64,000 bases of DNA from Streptomyces sp. SCSIO 30461 (GCF_037023745.1 NZ_CP146101.1:7562501-7626500); one strand, 5' to 3'; positions 24,264 to 34,781 are shown, counted from the first letter of the stretch. Program-made: numbers and translations. Notes: generated by a model from the sequence alone, not told the origin.

Positions 24264-25946
24264 TCAGACCGTCTTGGCGGAGGCCAGTCCGGCGGCGGAC
24301 TGGCCGTCACGCGGCGCCTCCGCACCGGAAGCCGCTCCATCGCTTCGCGGAGCGGGCGATTCGGACGTCACCGGGCCCGCGCCCTTCAGCGGCACCTCCT
24401 TGACGAAGAACGCCGCGAGGAAGCCGACCACGGCGACCGCCGAACCGAGCAGGAACGCGTTGTGCGTGCCCGCCGACACCGCGAACTGGTACGCCTCACG
24501 CACCTGCTCGGGCAGCTTGGCCAGGCTCGCCGCGTCAAGCTGCGCCGACTGCTGGGTGATCCCGGCGCCGCCGCGCGCGGCCATCTCGTCCTGCACCCGC
24601 GCGGTGAAGAGCGCACCCATGATCGCGACGCCGAAGGAGGAACCGAGCGTGCGGAACAGGGTCGTGGACGAGGAGGCGACGCCCATGTCCTTCATCTCGA
24701 CGCTGTTCTGCGCGACCAGCATCGTGATCTGCATCAGGAAGCCCATGCCCGCGCCGAGCACGGCCATGTAGAGACCTGAGGTGAGCCGGGAGGTACCGGT
24801 ATCCATCTGGGCCAGCAGGAAGAGACCGACCACCATCAGCGCGCCGCCGATGATCGGGAAGATCCTGTACTTTCCGCTGTTGGTGGTGACCCGGCCCGCG
24901 ACCAGCGAGACGGCCATCATCGAGAGCAGCATCGGCAGCAGCAGGAGCCCTGAGTTGGTCGCCGATGCCCCCTGCACGGACTGCTGGTACAGCGGCAGGA
25001 ACAGTATGGCGCCGAACATCACGAAGCCGGTGAGGAAACCGATCACCGACATCAGCGTGAAGTTCCTGCTGCGGAAGATGTGCAGCGGGATGATGGGCGC
25101 CGTGGCCTTGGTCTCCGCGAAGACGAAGCCGACGAGCGAGGCGACGCCGATCGCGATGAGCTCCATGATGACCGCGCTGTCCCAGGCGTACTCTGTACCG
25201 CCCCAGGTCGTGACCAGCACGGTCGACGTGATGCCGACGGTCAGCAGGGCGGCGCCCAGGTAGTCGATGGGATCGCGGTGCGCCCCGCGCTCACGCTTGG
25301 GCAGGTGCAGCACGGCGGTGAGCATGGCGAGCGCGACGGCGCCGAGCGGCAGGTTGATGTAGAAGCTCCAGCGCCAGCCCCAGTGGTCGGTGATCCCGCC
25401 GCCGACCAGCGGACCGCCGATCATGGCGAGGGCCATGACCCCGGCCATCATTCCCTGGTACTTGCCGCGTTCCCGGGGCGGTATCAAATCGCCGATGATG
25501 GCCATGACGCCGACCATCAGACCGCCGGCCCCCAGGCCCTGCACGGCGCGGAAGCCGATGAGCTGACCCATGTCCTGGGCCATTCCGCTGAGCGCCGAGC
25601 CGATCAGGAAGACCACGATCGAGGTGAGGAAGACGTTTTTGCGGCCGTACATGTCGCCGAGCTTGCCCCAGATGGGGGTGGAGGCGGCGGTGGCGAGGGT
25701 GTAGGCGGTGACGACCCAGGACAGATGTTCAAGACCGCCGAGCTCGCCGACGATGGTGGGCATCGCCGTACCGATGATCATGTTGTCCAACATCGCGAGC
25801 AGCATCGCGATCATCAGGGCGAGGAGGACGACGCGCACGCTGCGCTGCGGCGGCCCGTCCACAGCTTCAGGGTCCCCCACCGCTTCCACGGCTTCCGGTT
25901 CCTGCCGCGCCGCCACCGCGGCCTCCTCTGACTTCCGTCCTGTCAC
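24264..25946 (-). CDS. MFS multidrug efflux transporter, DHA2 (14-TMS) family
   Basis: The protein has 560 residues from GTG 25946. A hydrophilic N-terminus (about 1-35) leads to a 14-helix transporter. Signatures include helix 1 VVLLALMIAMLLAMLDNMII, motif A GKLGDMYGRKNVFL, and motif C-like MALAMIGGPLVGGGITDHWGWRW with FYINLPLGAVAL, typical of the EmrB/QacA group. It should export drugs or lipophilic compounds using the proton gradient. It is divergent from a tetR gene, and two matching palindromic sites lie between them, so it is almost certainly controlled by that repressor. Confidence 0.94.
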   Translation of the reverse strand: MTGRKSEEAAVAARQEPEAVEAVGDPEAVDGPPQRSVRVVLLALMIAMLLAMLDNMIIGTAMPTIVGELGGLEHLSWVVTAYTLATAASTPIWGKLGDMYGRKNVFLTSIVVFLIGSALSGMAQDMGQLIGFRAVQGLGAGGLMVGVMAIIGDLIPPRERGKYQGMMAGVMALAMIGGPLVGGGITDHWGWRWSFYINLPLGAVALAMLTAVLHLPKRERGAHRDPIDYLGAALLTVGITSTVLVTTWGGTEYAWDSAVIMELIAIGVASLVGFVFAETKATAPIIPLHIFRSRNFTLMSVIGFLTGFVMFGAILFLPLYQQSVQGASATNSGLLLLPMLLSMMAVSLVAGRVTTNSGKYRIFPIIGGALMVVGLFLLAQMDTGTSRLTSGLYMAVLGAGMGFLMQITMLVAQNSVEMKDMGVASSSTTLFRTLGSSFGVAIMGALFTARVQDEMAARGGAGITQQSAQLDAASLAKLPEQVREAYQFAVSAGTHNAFLLGSAVAVVGFLAAFFVKEVPLKGAGPVTSESPAPRSDGAASGAEAPRDGQSAAGLASAKTV

Positions 25947-25972
25947 TGTCAGTCCACTCCCCCAGGGAACTT

Positions 25973-25990
25973 ACTTGCCGCCCGGCTAGT
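25973..25990. promoter_or_regulatory. TetR operator, site 1 (MFS side)
   Basis: ACTTGCCGCCCGGCTAGT, an imperfect 18-bp dyad. It forms part of a larger inverted repeat (25967-25986 against 26024-26043) with 19 of 20 positions matching. Confidence 0.65.
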
Positions 25991-26019
25991 TCACTACACT
26001 GAGGGACGGTAGACCCGTC

Positions 26020-26037
26020 ACTTGCCGGGCGTCAAGT
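26020..26037. promoter_or_regulatory. TetR operator, site 2 (tetR side)
   Basis: ACTTGCCGGGCGTCAAGT, with outer half-sites ACTTG and CAAGT. It is centred 47 bp from site 1 and 43 bases before the tetR ATG, suiting joint control of both divergent genes. Confidence 0.68.
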
Positions 26038-26079
26038 AAGTTCATACGAGCGCGTCAGATCGCGTCCCCAGGAGAGTTC

Positions 26080-26652
26080 ATGACCACCAGAGGCAACACC
26101 CGGCAGCGCATTCAGGACGTCGCCCTGGAACTCTTCGCCGAACAGGGCTACGAGAAGACCTCGCTGCGCGAGATCGCGGAGAAGCTGGACGTCACGAAGG
26201 CGGCGCTGTACTACCACTTCAAGACCAAGGAAGACATCGTCATCAGCCTCTTCCAGGATCTGACCCGTCCTCTCGACGAGCTGATCGCCTGGGCGGAGAA
26301 GCAGCCGCAGCCGCGCACCCTGGAGACCAAGCAGGAGATCCTGCGCCGCTATCAGGCGGCACTCGGCGACGCCGCGCCACTCTTCCGCTTCATGCAGGAG
26401 AACCAGGCCACCATGCGTGAGCTGAGCATCGGCGAGACCTCCAAGGAGCGCATGATCGCCATGTCCCAGCTGCTCCAGGGGCCGAACCTTCCGATGGTCG
26501 ACCGCGTGCGCTGCGTGAGCGCACTGTTCACCATGCACGCCGGGATGTTCTTCATGCAGAACGCCGAAGGCGACCCGGAGGAGAAGCGGGAAGCCATCCT
26601 CGAGGTCGCCATCGATCTGATCACCCAGGCCCATCACGGGCCACGGTCCTGA
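26080..26652 (+). CDS. TetR-family repressor of the divergent MFS pump
   Basis: The protein has 190 residues. The DNA-binding domain (about 6-55) reads RQRIQDVALELFAEQGYEKTSLREIAEKLDVTKAALYYHFKTKEDIV. The rest is an all-helical ligand domain. ATG 26080 follows GGAGAG. Two operator-like dyads between it and the MFS gene support repression of the pump and of itself, relieved by a pump substrate. This is the common TetR/efflux logic; the ligand cannot be predicted. Confidence 0.93.
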   Translation: MTTRGNTRQRIQDVALELFAEQGYEKTSLREIAEKLDVTKAALYYHFKTKEDIVISLFQDLTRPLDELIAWAEKQPQPRTLETKQEILRRYQAALGDAAPLFRFMQENQATMRELSIGETSKERMIAMSQLLQGPNLPMVDRVRCVSALFTMHAGMFFMQNAEGDPEEKREAILEVAIDLITQAHHGPRS

Positions 26653-26676
26653 TCGGGTCTGCCACGCGCGCGTGCG

Positions 26677-27270
26677 TCAGAGGGTGACGCCCATGGAGCG
26701 CAGGAAGCTGGCGGGGTTGAGCGCGGACCCGTAGTTCGGGGTCGTACGGATCTCGAAGTGCAGGTGAGGGCCGGACGAGTTGCCGGTGTTGCCCGAGAGC
26801 GCGATCCGCTGGCCGGTCTTCACGGCCTGGCCCACGTGGACGTTGACCTTCGACAGGTGGGCGTACTGCGAGTACTTGCCGTTGGCGTGCTTGATGACCA
26901 CGGCGTTGCCGTACGCGGAGCCGTCACCGCCACCGCCCGGACCGGCCTTCACGACGACGCCGGAGCTGGCGGCCTTGACCGCGGTGCCGGTCGGCACGGC
27001 GAAGTCCTGGCCGGAGTGCTTGTGGGACCACATGGCGCCGCCCTGGTTGAAGCTGGCGGACAGGGTGTAGCCGTTCACCGGCTTGACCCAGGAGGGGGCC
27101 TTCTTCGCGGCCTTCGCCTTGGCGGCGACCGGGGCGGCCTTGACCGTGTCGGCGGCGGCGACACCGGCGCCGGCTCCGACGACCATCACGGCGCTGAGTC
27201 CGGCGGCCACGACGGCGCCACGGGTACGGAGCACGGACGGGCGGAGACGGTTGATGTTGCGCTTCGACAT
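26677..27270 (-). CDS. secreted M23-family (LytM) peptidase
   Basis: The protein has 197 residues from ATG 27270 with GGAGG ten bases upstream. The signal peptide (MSKRNINRLRPS, then a hydrophobic core VVAAGLSAVMVVGAGAGVAAA) is followed by an Ala/Lys linker and the peptidase domain (about 70-197). Zinc ligands are visible: His in SHKHSGQDFAVP (HxxxD) and HLHFEI (HxH). GNTGNSSGPHLHFEI and YGNAVVIKHANGKYSQYAHL are typical LytM segments. It should cut peptidoglycan cross-bridges outside the cell. It is a single gene converging on tetR. I find no c-di-AMP riboswitch in its leader. Confidence 0.94.
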   Translation of the reverse strand: MSKRNINRLRPSVLRTRGAVVAAGLSAVMVVGAGAGVAAADTVKAAPVAAKAKAAKKAPSWVKPVNGYTLSASFNQGGAMWSHKHSGQDFAVPTGTAVKAASSGVVVKAGPGGGGDGSAYGNAVVIKHANGKYSQYAHLSKVNVHVGQAVKTGQRIALSGNTGNSSGPHLHFEIRTTPNYGSALNPASFLRSMGVTL

Positions 27271-28129
27271 GCGGGGAGAACCTCCGGGCTGATCGGGCAT
27301 GAACCGACCCGGCGCAGGAGCACCGGGTGCCGAACCTTGGTAACCCGAACCGGCAATCCACCTCAAACCCCCCATCTACGATATTCCGTCGTAGACAGCA
27401 CCCCTTGTGAGCGGGACCCTTGACGCCACCCGACCCCACCCTCCGCAATGTCCGGTTTCCTGTGAATTCGTCAGATGACAGCCGGTTTAGCTCCAGATAG
27501 GGGCCCGGCGAGGTCGCCCGCCATACGCCATTTCCGATTTGTCCGTTTCAGCCGGCCTGGAATCACGGCCATATGAGCCCACACCGCTCGCCGGGAGCCG
27601 CGCGACCCCCACTAGGCCACCTAGTAGGCGCAAAACGCCTGTGCGCCTTGTCACGGCTGACCGCCCGCCGATGCGACCTGGGTCACGCGTCTACCGCCTG
27701 TCCCAGCAGGGGTGGATGACGCTGTTCCGCGTCAGAGGGATCGCCTGTGGATCCCTCCCTGAACGGCACCGGGCCGACCACGGCCACGGCGCCGTCATTC
27801 AAGGGGCCTCCTGGCGCGGAATGCCGGCGTCGCGACATGGAGGGCTCCCGCAGGTCCCATCCGCCCACGTCCGGCCGGCTCACGCGTTCGGCGGCCCGGA
27901 CATGGACGACGCGTCGGGCGGCGGCCTTCGGACAAGAGCCGGCCCGGCGAACAGCTTCACGCGGCGCCCCAGCGCCCGGGCACCCGGCGCACCACCGTCA
28001 GCCGCCCGCTGAGTGCTTCACCAGGGCGACCGGCGCCGTGAGAGACCGCGCCGTGAAAGGCCGGGCCGTGAAAGACCGGGAGCGTCCGGTGCAGACCTTC
28101 CCGATGTGCGGTGCGCATCCCGCCCAGGC
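27271..28129. other. intergenic region between the M23 peptidase gene and clpC terminator
   Basis: About 860 bases without a convincing gene. It contains the peptidase leader with the inverted repeat at 27375-27395, a small dyad ACTAGG-CCA-CCTAGT near 27611-27625, and three tandem 15-base units CGCCGTGAAAG(A/G)CCG-like at about 28034-28080. Open frames on the plus strand here have poor third-position GC and no ribosome site, so I do not call them. Confidence 0.6.
27375..27395. promoter_or_regulatory. inverted repeat upstream of the M23 peptidase gene
   Basis: TCTACGA-N7-TCGTAGA with perfect 7-bp arms, 105-125 bases before the ATG. The position suits an operator or promoter overlap. No regulator can be assigned; a BlaI-family gene is present at 32907-33461. 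Confidence 0.4.
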
Positions 28130-28172
28130 AAAAAGGGGCTGCCCCGGACCCTCAAGGTCCGGGGCAGCCCCT
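28130..28172 (-). terminator. intrinsic terminator of clpC
   Basis: Perfect 17-bp arms (28134-28150 and 28156-28172) with a 5-base loop. On the minus strand the stem is followed by TTTTT, making it a canonical Rho-independent terminator 30 bases after the clpC stop codon. Confidence 0.9.
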
Positions 28173-28201
28173 TCGGCGCACTGCCCGCGCGCGTGGCGCG
28201 C

Positions 28202-30727
<2,526 letters not shown>

Positions 30728-31201
30728 CGTTAATCGCTCCTCAGAGCGGTCAGTCAGTTAGGGGTCGATCCCCTCCCTGTCCTTCCGCAGCTTAGTCCCG
30801 CAAGCGGGGACCGCTCATTCCAACTGCCGACACCCGTCGCTGGCCTCCTGCCCCGAACGCCGACAAATGCTCCAACCCGATGGTGCGAGACGATGTTCCC
30901 GCAGGCCAAGCCGTTAGCCCCGCCGCGTGTACGCCGATGGCGAACGTGAGACCGGGCAGCCCGCGTGTTCGTCCGTCCCCACTAGGGATGTCTTACCCGT
31001 ATGTACGGACGGTCCATGCCGCGCACGCCGGTTCCCTCAGCTACGGGCGAACATCCTTGGGCCTCCAGAAGCCCCCTTCACGCCCTTTGCGCGCCCCCTT
31101 GGCCGGGGGATTTCCGGGCGGGCCCGCCACATACCCCACACGTTATGCGGCCATTAGCCCACACTGCGTAACCAACCGAAGTTCCGGAGAGTTGCCCGGG
31201 T
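30728..31201. other. divergent promoter region between clpC and the SCO3374-like gene
   Basis: 474 bases with no convincing ORF. The clpC leader carries GAGGAG before the start codon and a dyad GTCCCGCAAGCGGGGAC. Further right CGTCCGT (about 30971) and ACGGACG (about 31004) can pair across a long loop. I see no other structure I can name. Confidence 0.5.
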
Positions 31202-31876
31202 ATGGCCGTCATCGCGCCCTCCGCGTCTCCCGCACCCACTGCGCCCGCCCTGCCGTTCCCCCGTACCCCCCTGCCGCATCCGGCACCGTCCCCCGACGGT
31301 GTCGCGCGCTGGTACGAGAACGAACTGGGCTGGGCGACGGTGGACGGACCGCCCGTGCAGTTGCTGACCGGGCTGCGCTTCGACGTCCTGGAACTGCCGG
31401 CCGACGCCGGGCTCATTCTGCTGAGGCGGTACGCCCGTACGGGTCCGGTCGCCCTCGCGGGGCGCAGAGTACGCCTACTGGTCGCAGCGGGCAGTGCGGA
31501 CGAACTGCCCGGACTGCTCGACTGGCTGGAGTGGAGCGGGATCGATCTTGAGCTGACCGCGATCGGCAGAGGCGAGCGGATCAGCGCCCCGCAGGGGGCC
31601 GCGGACTGGCTGCGGCCCCCGGAGCCAGGAGGTGAGGTCGAACCGTCGCTACCGGCACTGGCCCCCGTCGGACGTCCTACCGGCTCCGGGGGCGTGCCCG
31701 ACCTCGTACGGCTCGTGAGCACGGCGGCAACAGCGTGCCACCGCGCCCGGCTGCTGCGTACGGCCGCGGCGGCGGCCATAGCGACCGCGGCGGTCCGTAC
31801 CAACGGTAACCGCAAGAAATGCGATACCCGCAGCACCCGCAACCAGCGGGAAAATCAGCCGTTGGCCTTCTCGTAG
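31202..31876 (+). CDS. SCO3374-family protein of unknown function
   Basis: The protein has 224 residues. A Pro/Ala-rich start is followed by VARWYENELGWATVDGPPVQLLTGLRFDVLELPADAG, the conserved core of a Streptomyces family that I recall as SCO3374-like. It resembles bifunctional primase/polymerase N-terminal-like segments but lacks catalytic motifs I can recognise. The C-terminus is Arg/Thr/Asn-rich (AVRTNGNRKK). Its last 22 bases overlap the 3-prime end of lsr2 on the other strand. The position next to lsr2 agrees with S. coelicolor order. Confidence 0.78.
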   Translation: MAVIAPSASPAPTAPALPFPRTPLPHPAPSPDGVARWYENELGWATVDGPPVQLLTGLRFDVLELPADAGLILLRRYARTGPVALAGRRVRLLVAAGSADELPGLLDWLEWSGIDLELTAIGRGERISAPQGAADWLRPPEPGGEVEPSLPALAPVGRPTGSGGVPDLVRLVSTAATACHRARLLRTAAAAAIATAAVRTNGNRKKCDTRSTRNQRENQPLAFS

Positions 31877-32190
31877 GCCTCGCGGATCTCCGCCGGGACA
31901 CGGCCACGGTCGTTCACGCTGTAACCGTTCTCCTTGGCCCACTTGCGGATCTCGGCAGTGTCCTTGTTACCCGAAGCGGCGACACGACCCTTACCGCGAG
32001 CCGTCGCGGCACGACCACCGGTCTTCCGGCCGCTCTTGGTGTACGGCTCAAGCAGACCGCGGAGCTTGTCGGCGTTAGCGGTGGTGAGGTCGATCTCGTA
32101 GGTCTTGCCGTCCAGTGCGAACGTCACGGTCTCGTCCGCCTCGCCACCGTCGAGGTCATCGACAAGAAGGACCTGAACCTTCTGTGCCAC
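31855..32190 (-). CDS. lsr2: nucleoid-associated xenogeneic silencer Lsr2
   Basis: The 111-residue length is normal for Lsr2. The N-terminal oligomerisation domain (AQKVQVLLVDDLDGGEADETVTF, then GKTYEIDLT) and the C-terminal DNA-binding domain with the RGR AT-hook-like motif (NDRGRVPAEI) are intact. It binds AT-rich, often horizontally acquired DNA and silences it. GTG 32190 has AAAGGA upstream; the frame is open further but without conserved sequence. The leader (32191-32300) is unusually AT-rich for this genome, with runs such as TTTTTCCGAGAAAAG, which could allow self-binding. The tail overlaps the convergent gene. Confidence 0.97.
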   Translation of the reverse strand: MAQKVQVLLVDDLDGGEADETVTFALDGKTYEIDLTTANADKLRGLLEPYTKSGRKTGGRAATARGKGRVAASGNKDTAEIRKWAKENGYSVNDRGRVPAEIREAYEKANG

Positions 32191-32357
32191 CGGATTTCCT
32201 TTCATCGAAAATGCAGTACGCGGAAAGGAAACCGCTTTTCTCGGAAAAACACAAACCCCTGGGAGAGGTTCAGATCCTCGAGAACGCGGGAAACGTGCGC
32301 GATTCGGACATCTGGCGTTCGGGTCCGGGGGCAGCATCGCGTTCCGGACGGGCTCGA

Positions 32358-32897
32358 TCACAGCCGCAGGAGCATGCGGCTGTTGCCCAAGGTGTTCGGC
32401 TTCACCCGTTCGAGGCCGAGGAACTCCGCGACTCCCTCGTCATAGGAGCGGAGGAGCTCGCTGTAGACATCCCCGTCGACCGGAGTCTCCCCGATCTCCA
32501 CGAAGCCGTGCTTACCGAAGAAGTCCACTTCAAAGGTGAGGCAAAAAACCCGCCGCACTCCGAGCCAGCGTGCAGTGTGCAACAGCTGCCCCAGCACCTG
32601 ATGCCCCACACCCAGGCCTTTGACCTGGGGGTCGACCGCCAGCGTCCGGACTTCCGCGAGATCTTCCCACATCACGTGCAGCGCACCGCAACCGACTACT
32701 CGGGCATCGGCATCCCGTTCCGCCACCCAGAACTCCTGGATGTCTTCGTAAAGCGTCACCGGTGCTTTGTCGAGCAGGATGCCTTCGCTTACGTACGGGT
32801 CGACAAGCCGGCGCACCGCCGGTACATCGCTGGTCCTGGCCCGTCGGACGGTCACGGCATTTGCTACGGCATTGGGGATTGGATGCGCTGAGGACAT
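32358..32897 (-). CDS. GNAT acetyltransferase, N-acetylglutamate synthase-like (ArgA type)
   Basis: The protein has 179 residues. The GNAT fold is shown by VRRARTSDVPAVRRLVDPY at the N-terminus, FWVAERDADARVVGCGALHVM and the acetyl-CoA loop VDPQVKGLGVGHQVLGQLL. FCLTFEVDFFGKHGFVEIGE follows. This pattern is typical of the short actinobacterial amino-acid N-acetyltransferase that makes N-acetylglutamate, the first step of arginine synthesis. It starts nine bases after the BlaI-family gene stop codon, so the two may be co-transcribed. Substrate assignment rests on family resemblance. Confidence 0.85.
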   Translation of the reverse strand: MSSAHPIPNAVANAVTVRRARTSDVPAVRRLVDPYVSEGILLDKAPVTLYEDIQEFWVAERDADARVVGCGALHVMWEDLAEVRTLAVDPQVKGLGVGHQVLGQLLHTARWLGVRRVFCLTFEVDFFGKHGFVEIGETPVDGDVYSELLRSYDEGVAEFLGLERVKPNTLGNSRMLLRL

Positions 32898-32906
32898 GTG
32901 CGGACG

Positions 32907-33461
32907 CTATCCCCCCGCGTCATCCGCTTCACCCCCTGCCCCCCGCCGCTCCCCATCCCCACCGCCCTGCCGGACGTCCTGCCCGCCGTGCGGGTCTCCG
33001 CCGCCCTCAGGCCGAGGAGGTCGCGCACTCGACCCCGCCTCATGTCCCTCCCCGCGGCCCGCCTCGCGTTCAGGCGAGGCATCCGCCATCCGCGGCTGAA
33101 CGATGCGGATCGCGTCCTGGAGTGCCTCGCGCTGCTCCGGCGACATCATGCCGAAGAAGGCGACAAGAGCCGCTGCCGGGTTGTCGCTCTGCGACCAGGC
33201 TTCGTTCATCAGCGCGGCCGAGTAGGCGGCTCGCGTCGAGACGGCGGTATATCGATAGGCACGGCCTTCGACTTCCCTGCGCACCCAGCCCTTCTGATGG
33301 AGATTGTCCATAACGGTCATGACCGTGGTGTAGGCGATGGAGCGTTCCTGCTGGAGGTCTTCCAGGACTTCCCGCACCGTCACCGGGCGGTTCCATTGCC
33401 AGATGCGCGTCATGACGGCGTCTTCGAGCTCTCCCAATTGGCGGGGCACATCCGCCACCAT
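32907..33461 (-). CDS. BlaI/MecI/CopY-family transcriptional regulator
   Basis: The protein has 184 residues. The winged-helix domain (about 8-80) reads LGELEDAVMTRIWQWNRPVTVREVL and YTTVMTVMDNLHQKGWVRRE, typical of the Penicillinase_R family. A helical dimer part follows (ALVAFFGMMSPEQREALQDAI). The last 55 residues are a low-complexity Gly/Glu/Arg tail, longer than in most members. In relatives a BlaR1-type peptidase frees the repressor; none is adjacent here. ATG 33461 has no clear ribosome site, so the mRNA may be leaderless. The GNAT gene follows directly. Confidence 0.9.
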   Translation of the reverse strand: MVADVPRQLGELEDAVMTRIWQWNRPVTVREVLEDLQQERSIAYTTVMTVMDNLHQKGWVRREVEGRAYRYTAVSTRAAYSAALMNEAWSQSDNPAAALVAFFGMMSPEQREALQDAIRIVQPRMADASPEREAGRGEGHEAGSSARPPRPEGGGDPHGGQDVRQGGGDGERRGAGGEADDAGG

Positions 33462-33739
33462 AGTCGGAGATGTCGGAAAGGATGGCTATTGACGTAGTTC
33501 GCGCACGGAAAAGGATGTACGGCCGTAGACGGCCGCACGTCCAGCGAGTACGTCACCATCAAATCCCAGCAATAATCGACCGAAAGCATTCAAGACCGAT
33601 CAAGCTGGGCTGTATCGGGTGGAATCGACGCAGCGAGCCGCCACCAAGGGCCGCCGAGGACCCGAATCGCGTTCCCGGTCAGCCTCGGATCGCACGACCG
33701 AGGGACCAGACCCCGGCGGCCTTGCGGTCCGCCGCAGCA
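33462..33739. other. intergenic region upstream of the BlaI-family gene
   Basis: 278 bases that are less GC-rich than the surroundings and hold no convincing ORF. A hairpin GGCCGT-AG-ACGGCC (about 33522-33535) is visible. The stretch probably contains the BlaI-gene promoter. Its right end meets the MITE-like element. Confidence 0.5.
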
Positions 33740-33920
33740 CTAGGGCGTGTTGCGAAAGTAGCTCCGTCCGCCCGCAGGGCGGGGCCTGCGGCGTCTGGTG
33801 CGTGCGATCGCAAGGCGGAGGATCATCCTCGTACTGGACGTACCTGGATGACTCCGACAACGCAGCGAGCGTGCGTGCCAGACGTCGCGGGTCAGGAGGG
33901 ACTTTCGCAACACGCCCTAG
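33740..33920. mobile_element. MITE-like non-autonomous element, about 180 bp
   Basis: The 20-bp perfect inverted ends (33740-33759 and 33901-33920) read CTAGGGCGTGTTGCGAAAGT inward. CTAG at both edges could be a 4-bp target duplication, leaving 16-bp terminal repeats starting GGCGTGTTGCG. There is no transposase. Inside, 33786-33811 and 33865-33890 can form a 26-bp stem with one mismatch and six G-U pairs, plus a GAGGAT-C-ATCCTC hairpin at 33818-33830. I recall similar ends from Streptomyces insertion sequences and intergenic repeats. Its right-hand CTAG supplies the stop codon of the gene at 33917. Confidence 0.8.
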
Positions 33921-34084
33921 AGGCCGGACTGCGGAGCGCTCTCCGAGCGGGCCAGCGCCGCGTCCACAGCGGCGTCCTCCTTGGCCTTGTTCGGGCCGCC
34001 CTGGCTCTTGACGATCGTCACGACGATGCCGATGAAGAAACAGGCCATCACGACGGGGGGCAGGAGAGCGGATACGTAGTCCAT
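33917..34084 (-). CDS. small single-pass membrane protein
   Basis: The protein has 55 residues from ATG 34084 (GGGGGT upstream). The N-terminal membrane helix (VSALLPPVVMACFFIGIVVTIV) is followed by a charged tail SQGGPNKAKEDAAVDAALARSE. Similar small proteins are widespread in Streptomyces, but I know no function. The TAG stop lies in the CTAG at the edge of the MITE-like element, so the element inserted exactly at the 3-prime end of this gene. Confidence 0.75.
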   Translation of the reverse strand: MDYVSALLPPVVMACFFIGIVVTIVKSQGGPNKAKEDAAVDAALARSESAPQSGL

Positions 34085-34097
34085 ACCCCCAGAGTAG

Positions 34098-34781
34098 CTA
34101 TCCGGCCACCCGCTTCTTCGCCGGGGGCGCGGGCTTTCGGCGCGGCGGGAACACCTCGCCGGGCGTCGGGATCGGGCGATCCGGCCTCGGCGCAGGCCCT
34201 GGAGCCGGCTTGGGGTCCGCCGGACGCGGGTCCCGCTTCTCACCGTCCCACGTCGGCGGCCGTCCCGCGGAGCCCGCCCGGCCACCCGGCAGCGCCTGCA
34301 GCCGGACCCTGGAGGCGCGGGGAGCACCAGGGGCGGCGGCAGGGCCGATGACGGCGGAGCCGGGAGTGACGCGCGCCGCGAGCCGGGCACGTACCGACTG
34401 CTCGGCAAGCCTTCGGCAGCGATCCAGCAGGGCCGGTGCGGCCGGCGCGCGGTGCGGGAGGGTCCGCAGAGCGGCCAGGTCGTCGGGCCCTGGATCGTAG
34501 CCGGTGGCCAGGGCCTCCTGGAGCAGCTCCAGATAACCCCCTGCCGAGCCGGGGAGGGCGTCGCGATACCGGACCAGATCGGCGAGGAGGAACGCGCGCT
34601 GCCGGTCCGCCTCGCGTACGACCTCGTCCACGGACTCGGCGAGCCGCAGGCAGTCCTGGGCGAGGGTGGCGCCCTCACGGGGCTGGTCGGGATGGAGGGC
34701 GACGGCGAGGGCGCGTCGGAGCACACGCAGCTCGTCTGCACTGAACGCCATGCCGCCGCGGGATCCGTATGGCGTGGGCAT
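34098..34781 (-). CDS. conserved protein of unknown function with Pro-rich tail
   Basis: The protein has 227 residues. The N-terminal half is helical (FSADELRVLRRALAVALHPDQP, LAESVDEVVREADRQRAFLLADLVRYRDALPG). The C-terminal third is Ala/Pro/Arg-rich and probably disordered, ending PPRRKPAPPAKKRVAG. There is no signal peptide or membrane helix. A second ATG ten codons in (MAFSADEL) is an alternative start. It lies 13 bases upstream of the small membrane protein gene and may share its transcript. The family seems Streptomyces-specific. Confidence 0.8.
   Translation of the reverse strand: MPTPYGSRGGMAFSADELRVLRRALAVALHPDQPREGATLAQDCLRLAESVDEVVREADRQRAFLLADLVRYRDALPGSAGGYLELLQEALATGYDPGPDDLAALRTLPHRAPAAPALLDRCRRLAEQSVRARLAARVTPGSAVIGPAAAPGAPRASRVRLQALPGGRAGSAGRPPTWDGEKRDPRPADPKPAPGPAPRPDRPIPTPGEVFPPRRKPAPPAKKRVAG

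Noticed and set aside
27271..27480. Possible c-di-AMP (ydaO) riboswitch before the M23 peptidase gene
   Set aside because: None of the conserved segments such as GGGGTGAATC or CAGCTAACC can be found on the minus strand.
30796..30812. ClgR-type operator upstream of clpC
   Set aside because: GTCCCGCAAGCGGGGAC is a partial dyad but does not fit the ClgR consensus as I know it.
33600..33860. 86-codon minus-strand frame in the MITE-like element
   Set aside because: It lies mostly within the repeat, has no ribosome site and is typical of spurious calls on such elements.
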